23,732 bases of DNA from the NCBI GenBank assembly GCA_000434395.1, contig FR878752.1:1-23732 (forward strand), read 5' to 3'. The DNA comes from Clostridium sp. CAG:568. Lineage in GTDB: Bacteria; Bacillota_I; Bacilli_A; RFN20; CAG-288. The position numbers and the translations under genes were made by a program. This document shows, piece by piece, positions 1 through 8,182 of this stretch. Numbering within the stretch: the stretch's first letter is position 1; every line of letters begins with the position of its first letter. A model generated the notes under the pieces. The model searched no databases. It was given only the letters and a program-made list of their open reading frames with translations, and was not told the DNA's origin.

Positions 1-52
1 AGTGAGAGGGGTGCAGTACACAATGGCTTCGTAAGCAAATGATTTTAAATAA

Positions 53-1060
53 CTATCGCTCTTCTCTAAAGTATGGCAAGCCAAGAGAACTGGGCGGTTG
101 AACACTTCTCTTTCCAATAATGCTAGTAATGATGAGAACAATAACCGTGATAACATACGGAATTAAGTTCATAGTTTTCATCATCAAGAAAGTAACACCT
201 GTTATTGCATTAGGAAGAATGAACAAAAAGCCAAAGACAAGAGAGCCAATAATAGCAAGAGTTGGCTTCCAAACACAAAATATAACAAGTGCTATAGCAA
301 GCCACCCAAAGGCTTGAATAGTTGAAGAATTCTCCCAACTTCCACCGACAAAGTCCATAACATAGGATAGACCACCAAGTCCAGAAATAGCACTTCCGCA
401 AAGAATTGCAGCATATTTATATTTTGTGACATTAATTCCGACAGCATCAGCTGTAGCAGGATTCTCACCTACAGCACGTAAAGACAAACCGATTCTAGTC
501 TTTCTTAAAACAACAGCAACAACAATGGCAATTATGATAGCTAGATAGATGATTATTCCATATCCTAAAAAGATTTGGAGGAAATCAATTCCAGCATTTT
601 CGCTTAATGCAGGATTGCTTTTCAAAATTACATCATCAAAAATGTTAAGACGTAGAATTTTGCTAGCATAGGAAAGATAGGTCTTATCGATGATGGACAT
701 GAAGTAATCAGCACATCCTGTACCAAATGTTGTAAGAGCAAGACCAGTAACATTTTGGTTACAACGGAAAGTAACCGTGAGAAGGGCATAAATAAGACCC
801 GCTATGAGTGACATCAAAACACTGAAGAAAACTGACATAAAGACGACACCAATCCAAGGAGCACTCATAGGATCAGTACTGTACCCGCTCATAAAGATAG
901 AAGCACCAAGACATCCACCAAATGTTCCAAAACACATAACACCAGGAATACCCAAATTCAAATGTCCACTCTTCTCCATCAAGATTTCACCGGTACAACC
1001 GAAAAGAAAAACAGATCCTATAGTGATTGCACTGACTAAAAGGGATATAAACAAACTCAT
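53..1060 (-). CDS. nupQ: ABC nucleoside transporter, second permease (NupQ-like)
   Basis: Inner-membrane permease of the branched-chain/BmpA-type transporter family, 335 aa, predicted to form half of the channel that carries nucleosides into the cytoplasm with the NupP-like partner. The protein is mostly hydrophobic helices. It carries the family signatures EKSGHLNLGIPGVM (about 29-42), NQNVTGLAL (101-109), and a cytoplasmic coupling loop GLSLRAVGENPATADAVGI (191-209), where the ATPase is expected to dock. The ATG at 1060 lies two bases past the nupP stop and is served by a GAGGAGG site inside the end of nupP, so the two are translationally coupled. It is the last gene of the riboswitch-controlled operon visible here; only 52 bases follow and they show no recognisable gene. 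Substrate (guanosine or other purine nucleoside) is inferred from the operon leader and the B. subtilis NupNOPQ precedent. Confidence 0.9.
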   Translation of the reverse strand: MSLFISLLVSAITIGSVFLFGCTGEILMEKSGHLNLGIPGVMCFGTFGGCLGASIFMSGYSTDPMSAPWIGVVFMSVFFSVLMSLIAGLIYALLTVTFRCNQNVTGLALTTFGTGCADYFMSIIDKTYLSYASKILRLNIFDDVILKSNPALSENAGIDFLQIFLGYGIIIYLAIIIAIVVAVVLRKTRIGLSLRAVGENPATADAVGINVTKYKYAAILCGSAISGLGGLSYVMDFVGGSWENSSTIQAFGWLAIALVIFCVWKPTLAIIGSLVFGFLFILPNAITGVTFLMMKTMNLIPYVITVIVLIITSIIGKRSVQPPSSLGLPYFREER

Positions 1061-1061
1061 T

Positions 1062-2225
1062 TTATTTCTTTACCTCCTCTTTAGAACTATCGACTTCTGA
1101 GACGAGCGATTTATTTATTTGAGCATCTATATCCTTCTTTTCTTTTTCTTTATTCTTATTATTAAAAACAACTCGATAAGTAATAAAGAATTCGGATGCT
1201 ATGATGCAGAAATAGATTATTCCTATAACGATATTAGTTATTGAATCATTAGTAATTCCACAGGCGGTCTGAACCTGAGCCATACCCCTATTTAAAAAAG
1301 TGATAAGAAAAGAAGTCCCAATCATGACGAACGGATTAAATTTGGCAAGCCAAGCGACCATTATTGCTGTAAATCCCATATTCTTAGCTGTATCGGCTGT
1401 AATGGTATGATCAATACTTCCCGCAAGAAGTAGTCCAACAACACCGCATAAGGCACCGCTAAGGCAGACAGTTCTTAAGATAACTTTCTTAACATTGATT
1501 CCAATATATCTGGCCGTATTTTTAGACTCTCCGACTACTTCTAGTTCATATCCATGTTTACTGAAACGAAGATAGACAAAGATAAAGGCAACCATGACGA
1601 TAGCAACTATAAGACAAATAAGCCAAGAATCACCAGGAATATTCCCTTTATCTAAAGGATTGAGAACACCAGATCCAGTCGTAACGACAGCACTGATGAA
1701 CACAGCTACAAGACCTGTAGCAATATAATTCATCATTAGAGTAAACAAAGATTCATTTGTATTGAAGAAAGCTTTAAAGATGCCAGGAATAAGCGCCCAG
1801 ATAACACCAGAGAGAATGCTGACAGGAATCATAATTAAGATGATGGCATAATCTGGGAGTCCTGCATTACCAAGGAATAACATACATACAATGCACATCA
1901 AAGCACTTATCAATATTTGTCCATTACCGCCAAGATTCCAAAACTTCATCTTAAAGGCCGGAATCAAAGCAAGACCGACACAAAGGAGTAAAGAGAAGTC
2001 ACGAACAGAATTCAATATTCTTCTCTGAGTTCCAAACACGCCTTTGAAAAGTTCGACAAAAACAACAACAGGATTGGCTTGGGCAAAGATAAATAAAATC
2101 ATCATGGAGACTAAAAGTCCTAAAAGAATAGATCCACCACGAATAAGCAATCTCTGCCACCAAACAAGATTTGTTCTCTTGACTAGGTGAAACAACGGCT
2201 GCTTCTTATGTTGTTCTTTATTCAT
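1062..2225 (-). CDS. nupP: ABC nucleoside transporter, first permease (NupP-like)
   Basis: Membrane permease, 387 aa, partner of the downstream permease. It has a short basic cytoplasmic N-terminus, then about eight to ten hydrophobic helices, the family motif NESLFTLMMNYIA (first half), and the coupling loop GYELEVVGESKNTARYIGI in the second half. The C-terminal tail is highly charged (runs of KEKEKKD and SSKEEVKK). I chose the ATG at 2225 because a GGAGG lies 9 bases upstream. An in-frame TTG at 2234 would add three residues but falls right against that site. The start overlaps the end of the ATPase gene by 8 bases, which indicates translational coupling. The family is BPD_transp_2 (RbsC/NupP-like). 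Purine nucleoside specificity is inferred from the riboswitch and neighbours, not from the protein itself. Confidence 0.9.
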   Translation of the reverse strand: MNKEQHKKQPLFHLVKRTNLVWWQRLLIRGGSILLGLLVSMMILFIFAQANPVVVFVELFKGVFGTQRRILNSVRDFSLLLCVGLALIPAFKMKFWNLGGNGQILISALMCIVCMLFLGNAGLPDYAIILIMIPVSILSGVIWALIPGIFKAFFNTNESLFTLMMNYIATGLVAVFISAVVTTGSGVLNPLDKGNIPGDSWLICLIVAIVMVAFIFVYLRFSKHGYELEVVGESKNTARYIGINVKKVILRTVCLSGALCGVVGLLLAGSIDHTITADTAKNMGFTAIMVAWLAKFNPFVMIGTSFLITFLNRGMAQVQTACGITNDSITNIVIGIIYFCIIASEFFITYRVVFNNKNKEKEKKDIDAQINKSLVSEVDSSKEEVKK

Positions 2226-3813
2226 CTTTACCAACCTCCGTTTCTTTGACCATCAACATTCCGACTTCTGATTTTGTAGTCGTTCTTGCATCTACAATAC
2301 CCGAAACCTTTCCACTACTTAAAACGACGATTCTATCGCAGAGAGCGAGTAACACATCTAAGTCTTCACCAACATAGATAACTGAAACTCCCTTCTTCTT
2401 TTGTTCATTTAACAAGTTGTAAATAATATATGAAGAATTGATATCCAATCCTCTAACCGGATAAGCAACCATAAGGACCTTAGGAGAAGCAGCAATTTCT
2501 CTTCCGACAAGCACTTTCTGAACATTTCCACCAGAAAGTGTCCTGACAGAAGTGTAAACACTAGGAGTGCTGACTTCTAGTTCACGGACAACATCATCAG
2601 CAAGCGCTTTGGGCTTTTCACGATTTAAAAAGAAATGATTCTTACCTTTTTGATAAGAGCGAAGCATCATATTATCGACAAGATCCATATTTTCGACCAA
2701 ACCCATGCCAAGTCTATCTTCAGGGACGAAAGATAAACGTACACCGAGTTCACGAATCTGAGCAGGTGTTTTGTCTTTCAAATTCACAACCTCATCATTC
2801 TTAGGATTTATATAAGTGATAGTACCATTATCATCTTTTATAAGACCTGCTATCGACTCTAGTATCTCCTTTTGACCCGAACTAGAAATACCTGCAATGC
2901 CTAAAATCTCACCACTTCTAGCAATGAAAGAAACATCATGAAGAACCTGAACACCTTCCTCATTTTTGCAATTGAGTCCAGAGACAATAAGTCTGTCTTT
3001 AGGATTGACTACATCAGATCTTTCGATGTTTAGTTCTACCTTCTTGCCGACCATCATCTCAGTAAGCTGGTCTTCATTAGTCTCTTTTGTATTGACAGAA
3101 CCAATGCATTTACCCTTCATAAGAACAGCAACACGATCAGAGATTTCCATAACCTCATTGAGCTTATGAGTAATGATAATAATAGACTTACCATCTTTTT
3201 TCATATTTCTCATAACAGAAAATAGATGCTCAGTCTCAATAGGTGTTAAAACGGCAGTCGGTTCATCCAAAATCAAAACATCCGCACCACGATAAAGGAC
3301 TTTGATAATTTCAAGAGTTTGCTTCTCGGAAACAGACATATCAAAGACTTTCTTATCTAAGTCAAGCTTAAATCCATATTTTTCACAAATTTCTTTAACT
3401 GCCTTCCTAGCATATTTCTTAGAAGCCTTGTTAATAAGTTTCTTATCTTTCTTTGTGAATATTCTTTGGAAGAAATTTTGCTCAGGCTTTATGCCGAGAA
3501 CAATATTTTCTAAAGCGGTAAAGACATCGATCAGTTTGAAATGCTGATGTACCATTCCGATTTTATAATTGTAAGCATCCTTTGGAGAACGGATAACTGC
3601 TGGTTTCCCATCGACATAGATTGTTCCACAATCTGGATAATAAATTCCGGAAAGCATATTCATCAATGTGGTCTTACCACTTCCGTTTTCTCCAAGGAGA
3701 GAAAGAATCTCTCCACGATAGACACTCAAATTGATGTCTTTGTTAGCAACGACAGAGCCAAAGACCTTGCCGATGTTTTCAAAGCGAATCATTTCTTGCA
3801 TTGTTTGTTCCAT
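2218..3813 (-). CDS. nupO: ABC nucleoside transporter, tandem ATPase (NupO-like)
   Basis: Cytoplasmic ATPase of 531 aa with two fused nucleotide-binding domains, as in the sugar/nucleoside (MglA, NupO) class. Domain 1 has a perfect Walker A GENGSGKTT (41-49), Q-loop MVHQH (87-91), and Walker B LILDEPT (180-186). Its signature reads SVSEKQ (about 160-165), where the family usually has SVGxQQ, so it is degenerate. Domain 2 has a non-canonical Walker A (GISSSGQKE), an intact LSGGNVQK signature and a degenerate Walker B (MVAYPVRGLD). A catalytically asymmetric pair is normal for this family. The start at 3813 has AGGAG 6 bases upstream. The gene lies downstream of bmpA across a 69-base gap that holds a terminator-like hairpin, and its stop overlaps the permease start. 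Confidence 0.93.
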   Translation of the reverse strand: MEQTMQEMIRFENIGKVFGSVVANKDINLSVYRGEILSLLGENGSGKTTLMNMLSGIYYPDCGTIYVDGKPAVIRSPKDAYNYKIGMVHQHFKLIDVFTALENIVLGIKPEQNFFQRIFTKKDKKLINKASKKYARKAVKEICEKYGFKLDLDKKVFDMSVSEKQTLEIIKVLYRGADVLILDEPTAVLTPIETEHLFSVMRNMKKDGKSIIIITHKLNEVMEISDRVAVLMKGKCIGSVNTKETNEDQLTEMMVGKKVELNIERSDVVNPKDRLIVSGLNCKNEEGVQVLHDVSFIARSGEILGIAGISSSGQKEILESIAGLIKDDNGTITYINPKNDEVVNLKDKTPAQIRELGVRLSFVPEDRLGMGLVENMDLVDNMMLRSYQKGKNHFFLNREKPKALADDVVRELEVSTPSVYTSVRTLSGGNVQKVLVGREIAASPKVLMVAYPVRGLDINSSYIIYNLLNEQKKKGVSVIYVGEDLDVLLALCDRIVVLSSGKVSGIVDARTTTKSEVGMLMVKETEVGKDE

Positions 3814-3833
3814 TCCACTCTCCTATAAACATT

Positions 3834-3864
3834 AAAAACCAAGAGTTTTTTGCCTCCTGGTTTT
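3834..3864 (-). terminator. intercistronic terminator-like hairpin between bmpA and nupO
   Basis: Read on the minus strand, arms 3864-3854 and 3845-3835 form an 11-bp stem with one G-U pair and an 8-base A-rich loop, followed by five T residues (A run 3834-3838 on plus). It sits after the bmpA stop and before the nupO SD. In an operon this probably acts as a partial terminator that leaves the binding protein more abundant than the membrane complex; that role is inferred. Confidence 0.7.
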
Positions 3865-3882
3865 TTCAAAAAAGCGAATTAT

Positions 3883-5106
3883 TTAGAACTTGTTGTTGAG
3901 CAAATTGATGCCATCGATTTGGACATCGAAATAAGGAGCTGAGCGGAACTCACTTTCAGCAAAGTAAGTAATACCACCTTCAGTGACGATAGCTTCCTGC
4001 TCTTTAACATTATCACCATCCATATCAACTTTATAGGTAGTAAGAGCACTACCACCAACAGTGAATGTAGAAGTATCAAAAATCTTCAAAGTACCATTTT
4101 TGATTTTAGTTGCAACATCCTCAAGTTTGGTCTTAGCATCACTAGTAGAAGCTTTGGCACCGAGAGGAGCTAAAGCAACAGAGCCATCGGAAGAAGCAGT
4201 GGCACTATCCCAAATATTGCTTCCAAGTTCACCAGTCCAATCGGTATCAATGGACTCACCAGCTTTGACCTTTTGGAGAGCATATTTGAAATAAGGTTCC
4301 CAGTTGACTCTAGAAGAAGCAACATAAGTGTTTGGACATTTGCTCTCGGTAGAGCCATTATAGGAAACATTAGGAACATTGGCTGTCTCACAGGCTGTTG
4401 GAGCACCCCAAGAATCAGCATGTTGCGAAATAAGAGAACAACCTCTTCTAATCAATTGTTCGGCAGCAGTCTTTTCAGCGGTCTCGTCATACCAGGAACC
4501 AGTGAATTGAACATCCATGGTTACATCGCTGACAATGGATTTGACACCGAGATAGAAGGAAGTATAACCAGAAATAACTTCAGCATAAGTATATGCACCG
4601 ACGTAGCCGATTTTATGAGAAGCTTTAGAGTCGGCATCGATCATAGACTGAAGTTTGAGGCCAGCTGCAACACCAGCGAGATATCTACCTTCGTAAATAG
4701 AAGCAAAAGCATTGTGGAAGTTGCTAACATTAGAATAATGAGCAGTAGTACCAGTGGCATGTGAAAATTGAACATCCTTGAATTCTTTTGCAGCCTTTAA
4801 AATATGAGCTTCATGACCGAAAGAATCAGCAAAGACGAACTTGCATCCTGCATCAGCCAATTCAGCAGCAGCATCATAAGCAGCTGTTGTCTCTGGAATA
4901 TTAGTCTTTATTACTGGAGTCACATCTTCAGCCTTGCAAGCGGCATTAAATGCATCGATAAAATTCTTATCATAAGTAGAATCAGAAGTATGAAGAGCGA
5001 CAAGTCCGGCTTTCATCTGAGTATCATGAGCATCAGAGGAACCACAAGAAACTAAAGAAGCAAGCATCAAACAAGAGACACCAAAGTACAAAATACCTTT
5101 TTTCAT
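3883..5106 (-). CDS. bmpA: BmpA-family nucleoside-binding lipoprotein
   Basis: Extracellular substrate-binding lipoprotein, 407 aa, that captures nucleosides for the NupO/P/Q-like transporter. The N-terminus is a lipoprotein signal peptide: MKK, a hydrophobic stretch, and a lipobox LVSC whose Cys21 would be lipidated and anchored in the membrane. The mature part shows BmpA/Med features: the opening strand KAGLVALHTSD, YEGRYLAGVAAG in the first half, IGYVGAYTYAEVISGY in the middle, and FTGSWYDETAEKTAAEQLI followed by a QHADS segment. The ATG at 5106 has GGAG 10 bases upstream. That SD is complementary to an upstream leader segment (see 5114-5166). It is the first gene of the operon and is followed by a leaky-terminator-like hairpin, the usual layout for binding proteins. 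Guanosine or guanine-nucleoside preference is inferred from the guanine-class riboswitch. Confidence 0.93.
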   Translation of the reverse strand: MKKGILYFGVSCLMLASLVSCGSSDAHDTQMKAGLVALHTSDSTYDKNFIDAFNAACKAEDVTPVIKTNIPETTAAYDAAAELADAGCKFVFADSFGHEAHILKAAKEFKDVQFSHATGTTAHYSNVSNFHNAFASIYEGRYLAGVAAGLKLQSMIDADSKASHKIGYVGAYTYAEVISGYTSFYLGVKSIVSDVTMDVQFTGSWYDETAEKTAAEQLIRRGCSLISQHADSWGAPTACETANVPNVSYNGSTESKCPNTYVASSRVNWEPYFKYALQKVKAGESIDTDWTGELGSNIWDSATASSDGSVALAPLGAKASTSDAKTKLEDVATKIKNGTLKIFDTSTFTVGGSALTTYKVDMDGDNVKEQEAIVTEGGITYFAESEFRSAPYFDVQIDGINLLNNKF

Positions 5107-5113
5107 TTTAATA

Positions 5114-5166
5114 ATTCTCCTTTTAAGGTTTGCAGCAAAGACCTTTAACTACCTAGAAAGGAGAAT
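5114..5166 (-). promoter_or_regulatory. nested hairpin able to sequester the bmpA ribosome-binding site
   Basis: The SD region of bmpA (5114-5123, minus strand reads AAAGGAGAAT) is a perfect 10-base complement of 5157-5166 (minus strand reads ATTCTCCTTT). Between them lies a second hairpin: 5142-5145 with 5125-5128, and 5136-5139 with 5129-5132 around a 3-base loop. Pairing of the outer arms would hide the SD. Just upstream, minus-strand GATTATTC (5170-5163) overlaps the anti-SD arm by four bases. It can also pair, with one bulge, with 5225-5217, which includes the 3' strand of aptamer helix P1. This gives a ready two-state translational switch: ligand-stabilised P1 would leave the anti-SD free to block translation. 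The pairings are seen; the switching is inferred. Confidence 0.6.
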
Positions 5167-5220
5167 AATCAATACGAGAACTATATATAAATCTTTAAAA
5201 CTAAAAAAGAAGTTAAGATT

Positions 5221-5289
5221 TATTCGTAGTGCTGGCTTTACGGGCCACAGCGTAGAGACTTCCCACCAATTTGGGTAATTATACGAATA
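5221..5289 (-). promoter_or_regulatory. purine riboswitch aptamer, guanine type
   Basis: The minus strand (5289 to 5221) folds as the purine three-way junction. P1 is a perfect 8-bp helix, 5282-5289 with 5221-5228. J1/2 is TAAT. The P2 loop reads AAATTGG. J2/3 reads GTCTCTAC, against the consensus GTTTCTAC and differing only at the position that is flipped out in known structures. The P3 loop contains CCGTAAA, and J3/1 reads ACTACG. The base that pairs with ligand (position 74 in B. subtilis xpt numbering) is C, meaning guanine or hypoxanthine rather than adenine. Position 51 is T, which argues against the 2'-deoxyguanosine variant. P3 is imperfect (four clean pairs, then an irregular upper stem). 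It leads the bmpA-nup operon. Confidence 0.88.
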
Positions 5290-5447
5290 GTCGCTTCAAC
5301 TACATAACGATAATACTTTCAAAGAAAAGAAAAAACTACAGCATTTTTTAAGAAAGCATTTTCAATCCATATGCTTAAATAAGTAGTCTTAGATATTTAT
5401 TGATCAAAAGAATCAATTATTTATGTCCAAAAGAATTTTTTTATAAC
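5290..5447 (-). other. probable promoter region of the riboswitch-bmpA operon
   Basis: This AT-rich stretch upstream of the aptamer must hold the operon promoter. The best -10 on the minus strand is TATTAT at 5310-5315, but I find no convincing -35 at 16-18 bases. A small inverted repeat (AAGCAT/ATGCTT, around 5354-5376) is present with no clear role. No open reading frame was seen. Confidence 0.35.
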
Positions 5448-5486
5448 AAAAAAACAATAGATTATGGGTCATACCATATCTATTGT
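5448..5486 (-). terminator. Rho-independent terminator of rnj
   Basis: Arms 5454-5467 and 5474-5486 pair over 13 bases with a single-base bulge and a 6-base loop. On the minus strand the stem is followed by seven T residues (A run 5448-5454 on plus). It lies 45 bases past the RNase J stop. The plus-strand flank (CTTTT) is weaker, so the main direction is minus. Confidence 0.85.
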
Positions 5487-5531
5487 CTTTTAACATTTAT
5501 AATTCAAGTAATATTGAGAAGCTTTTAAATA

Positions 5532-7358
5532 TTATCTTCCTTCTCTTCCAGGATCTTCAGGATTCTTAGGTTGAACAGGTGCAGGTCTTGCAAATGCAGT
5601 GAATCCAGGAGTCTTAGGAGTTGAAGTAGGAAGAACTGTACTTCCTAAAGAAGAAACGACAGGAACGATCATAGGATTTCTATGGGTCTCTCTGAATATG
5701 AAGTGTGAACAAGATTGACGAATTGTATCCTTTATTGCTGAATAAGTGACTTTTTGAGGTCCTTTGAGCAAGGATTCAAGCTCCATCTCAACAATTTCCT
5801 CAGCTTTGTTTGTCAAAGATTGCTTATTAGAAGCAATGAGTCCCCTAGTTTCAATAGTAGGACGGAACAACAATCTATTAGTCTTAGGATCGATAGATAC
5901 GAATACTCCAACAACACCTTCATTTATCAAGAGATTTCTATCACGAATTACAGAAGAAGCTACACCGACAGGGCTCTTTCCATCGACATACAAAGCATCA
6001 CAAGGAATATGAGTTCCCATCTTGCATTCATGGTTATACATGATGATGGTATCACCATTATTCATTACAAATGTATGATCTTCAGGAAGCCCGCATTGAA
6101 CACCGACAGCAGCATTTAATAACAGCATACGATATTCACCATGAATAGGCATGAAATATCTAGGCCTTGCCAACTTTTGCAACAATCTCAATTCTTGACG
6201 TGAAGCATGTCCGGATGAGTGAAGAGCAAACATAGGGGAGTTGGTCAAGACATTAGCACCAGCACGACACAAATCATCGACAACCTTATTGACGGAAGCA
6301 GTGTTTCCTGGAATAGGATTGGAAGAGAAGACGATGGTGTCACCAGGTTCAATTCTAATGTACTTATGTTGACCGGCTGCCATTCTAGAAAGAGCAGCCA
6401 TAGGCTCTCCTTGAGAACCAGTACAAATAATACATACTTGAGAAGCAGGTAATCTCTTCAAAGTCTCGGGTCCGACAATAGAAGAATCTGGAATCTTGAT
6501 AAATCCTAATTCACGAGCGATTTCCAAATTTCCTTCCATGGACCTTCCCATAACACAAATCTTTCTTCCATGAGCAATAGCACAAGTAGCGATTTGAGTG
6601 ATTCTAGAAATATTTGAGGCAAATGTTGAAATTATCAAACGTCCAGGAGCAGTACGGAATGTTTCATTGATAGCACGTTGAACATTCTTTTCACTTTCAG
6701 TATATCCTTCTCTTTCAGCGTTGGTAGAATCAGCCATCATCAAGTCGATTCCCTCATCACCATATCTAGCAAGTCTAGATAAGTTGAAGTCATGATCTAC
6801 AGGAGTCAAGTCGATTTTGAAATCACCAGTAGTAGCAACTGATCCTTGAGGTGTGTTAACCAAAACTCCATAAGCATCAGGAATTGAGTGTGTTACACGA
6901 TAGAAACGAATACGGAACGATCCAGCATAGAAATCAGAATCATCATCGATTTCAATAAGTTTGGTGGCATCAGTTAAATGATATTCGGTCAATTTATGAC
7001 GAATCAATGAGCAAGCCAACTTTGATGCATAAATCAAAGGAACTTTGACCATTTGAAGTAAGAAAGGAATAGATCCGATGTGATCTTCATGTCCATGAGT
7101 GATGACCAAAGCACGAATCTTTTGTGAGACTTCCTTCAAATGTGTAAAATCAGGAATTATATAATTCACACCAGGAGTGGTGTAGTCTGGGAATTTAACA
7201 CCAGAGTCCAAAATAACTAAATCAGCATCGTTTTCAACACAATAACAGTTCTTTCCGACTTCTCCTAATCCACCTAACGCATAGATACGAACAGGTGAAT
7301 CGGCACCAGGAAATTTAGAGCTGCTCATTGAATTATTCTTCAAAATAGTATCAGCCAT
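5532..7358 (-). CDS. rnj: ribonuclease J
   Basis: Cytoplasmic metallo-beta-lactamase ribonuclease with endo- and 5'-3' exonuclease activity in mRNA decay and rRNA maturation. The protein has 608 aa, longer than the usual 550-560. The N-terminal GGLGEVGKN (29-37) and the complete metal motif HGHEDH (88-93) show an active J1-type enzyme. The ATTGDFKID segment (beta-lactamase motif), the beta-CASP region, and the C-terminal SxHAS-type segment (SSGHASRQE, then MPIHGEYRML) are also present. Residues about 535-565 (VTYSAIKDTIRQSCSHFIFRE) match the C-terminal domain. The last 30 residues are Pro-rich and look disordered. The start at 7358 has GGAG 11 bases upstream. It is transcribed alone, with its own promoter (7450-7478) and terminator (5448-5486). 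Confidence 0.95.
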   Translation of the reverse strand: MADTILKNNSMSSSKFPGADSPVRIYALGGLGEVGKNCYCVENDADLVILDSGVKFPDYTTPGVNYIIPDFTHLKEVSQKIRALVITHGHEDHIGSIPFLLQMVKVPLIYASKLACSLIRHKLTEYHLTDATKLIEIDDDSDFYAGSFRIRFYRVTHSIPDAYGVLVNTPQGSVATTGDFKIDLTPVDHDFNLSRLARYGDEGIDLMMADSTNAEREGYTESEKNVQRAINETFRTAPGRLIISTFASNISRITQIATCAIAHGRKICVMGRSMEGNLEIARELGFIKIPDSSIVGPETLKRLPASQVCIICTGSQGEPMAALSRMAAGQHKYIRIEPGDTIVFSSNPIPGNTASVNKVVDDLCRAGANVLTNSPMFALHSSGHASRQELRLLQKLARPRYFMPIHGEYRMLLLNAAVGVQCGLPEDHTFVMNNGDTIIMYNHECKMGTHIPCDALYVDGKSPVGVASSVIRDRNLLINEGVVGVFVSIDPKTNRLLFRPTIETRGLIASNKQSLTNKAEEIVEMELESLLKGPQKVTYSAIKDTIRQSCSHFIFRETHRNPMIVPVVSSLGSTVLPTSTPKTPGFTAFARPAPVQPKNPEDPGREGR

Positions 7359-7449
7359 ATTTGATATATCTCCTTTGTTTAAAAATTATGTCTAACAGTC
7401 TATAACTGAATTCGACTCATTAAAAAACAAGTCTTCTTTTTCAAAGAGA

Positions 7450-7478
7450 ATTATAAACTCACAAGCAAATTAATTCAA
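7450..7478 (-). promoter_or_regulatory. sigma-A promoter of rnj
   Basis: On the minus strand: -35 TTGAAT (7478-7473), 17-base spacer, -10 TATAAT (7455-7450). This is one of the best promoter matches in the window and gives a leader of about 85 bases before the rnj start. The leader itself shows no strong fold. No terminator is obvious between def and this promoter, so some read-through from def is possible. Confidence 0.8.
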
Positions 7479-7521
7479 TTAATAATATAAAAAGAAAGCG
7501 TAAACACAAAATACTGAAAAA

Positions 7522-8079
7522 CTAGGCTATCTTTTGAACAGTAGGATCATCCTTCCAAGGATCAATTTTATCGATGTGATCGTAATAAAGAATTCCATTC
7601 AAATGATCGAATTCATGTTGAAGAATAATAGCTGGATATCCTGTTTGAGTAACTATAACTTCTTTTCCTTGAAGTGCATCAAAGGCCTTAATCTTTATTT
7701 TGTAGTAACGAGGAACGTAACCTTCCTTGTCTTCTGCAACCGATAGACAACCCTCTCCATACTTCAAACAACATTTTCTCATAGAAGTGCTTAAAACCTC
7801 AGGATTGATCAATCCATATTGAATTATTCCTTTTCCAGGAATATCTACATATACAGCAAAGAATCTTTCTCCAATTCCAATCTGAGGAGCTGCTAGTCCT
7901 ACTCCAGCTCTAACTTTATGTTTTTTTGCCCACTCATCATCCTGACTATCCTTCAAATATTGGACCATCTCTTCCAATAATTTCTTCATCTCTGGAGAAG
8001 AAGGATTCTCAACAGGTTTAGCTAAACTTCTAATCACTTTCTCAGTGTCATAAAACATCTTATAAACTTTTTCTGACAT
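7522..8079 (-). CDS. def: peptide deformylase
   Basis: Removes the formyl group from the N-terminal methionine of new proteins, in the cytoplasm at the ribosome. 185 aa, typical for the Gram-positive type 2 enzyme. All three family motifs are intact: GVGLAAPQIG (59-68), EGCLSV (109-114) with metal ligand Cys111, and HEFDH (155-159) with His155, His159 and catalytic Glu156. The insertion between motifs 1 and 2 fits type 2. The start at 8079 has GGAG 9 bases upstream. The gene lies between its own promoter (-10 at 8108-8113) and the rnj promoter, and is divergent from the small-RNA candidate. Confidence 0.96.
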   Translation of the reverse strand: MSEKVYKMFYDTEKVIRSLAKPVENPSSPEMKKLLEEMVQYLKDSQDDEWAKKHKVRAGVGLAAPQIGIGERFFAVYVDIPGKGIIQYGLINPEVLSTSMRKCCLKYGEGCLSVAEDKEGYVPRYYKIKIKAFDALQGKEVIVTQTGYPAIILQHEFDHLNGILYYDHIDKIDPWKDDPTVQKIA

Positions 8080-8105
8080 TATTAATTACTCCATGTATTT
8101 CCTAA

Positions 8106-8118
8106 TTATTATAAACAT
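8106..8118 (-). promoter_or_regulatory. def promoter -10 region
   Basis: Minus-strand TATAAT at 8113-8108, about 29 bases from the def start; no good -35 is visible. The 13-base stretch TTATTATAAACAT (plus orientation) recurs exactly at the pepC promoter (21416-21428), again covering the -10. Confidence 0.6.
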
Positions 8119-8146
8119 TTGAAATAAATAGAACTTATTAATTATT

Positions 8147-8176
8147 TTGCAAATATTAAAAACCTTATGTTTTAAT
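8147..8176 (+). promoter_or_regulatory. plus-strand promoter of the small-RNA candidate
   Basis: -35 TTGCAA (8147-8152), 18-base spacer, -10 TTTAAT (8171-8176) preceded by an extended TGT. Predicted start is about 8183. No reading frame of any size follows for 300 bases, but a clear terminator does at 8410-8435. Confidence 0.5.
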
Positions 8177-8182
8177 GCTTTT

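Noticed and set aside
2223..2234. TTG start at 2234 for the first permease
   Set aside because: It abuts the GGAGG site; the ATG at 2225 has a proper 9-base spacing.
5196..5214. T run in the riboswitch leader as an intrinsic terminator
   Set aside because: On the minus strand the T6 run is not preceded by a GC-rich hairpin; it sits in the loop of a weak AT stem.
5221..5289. Adenine or 2'-deoxyguanosine riboswitch
   Set aside because: J3/1 has C, not T, at the specificity base, and J2/3 keeps T at position 51, as in guanine aptamers.
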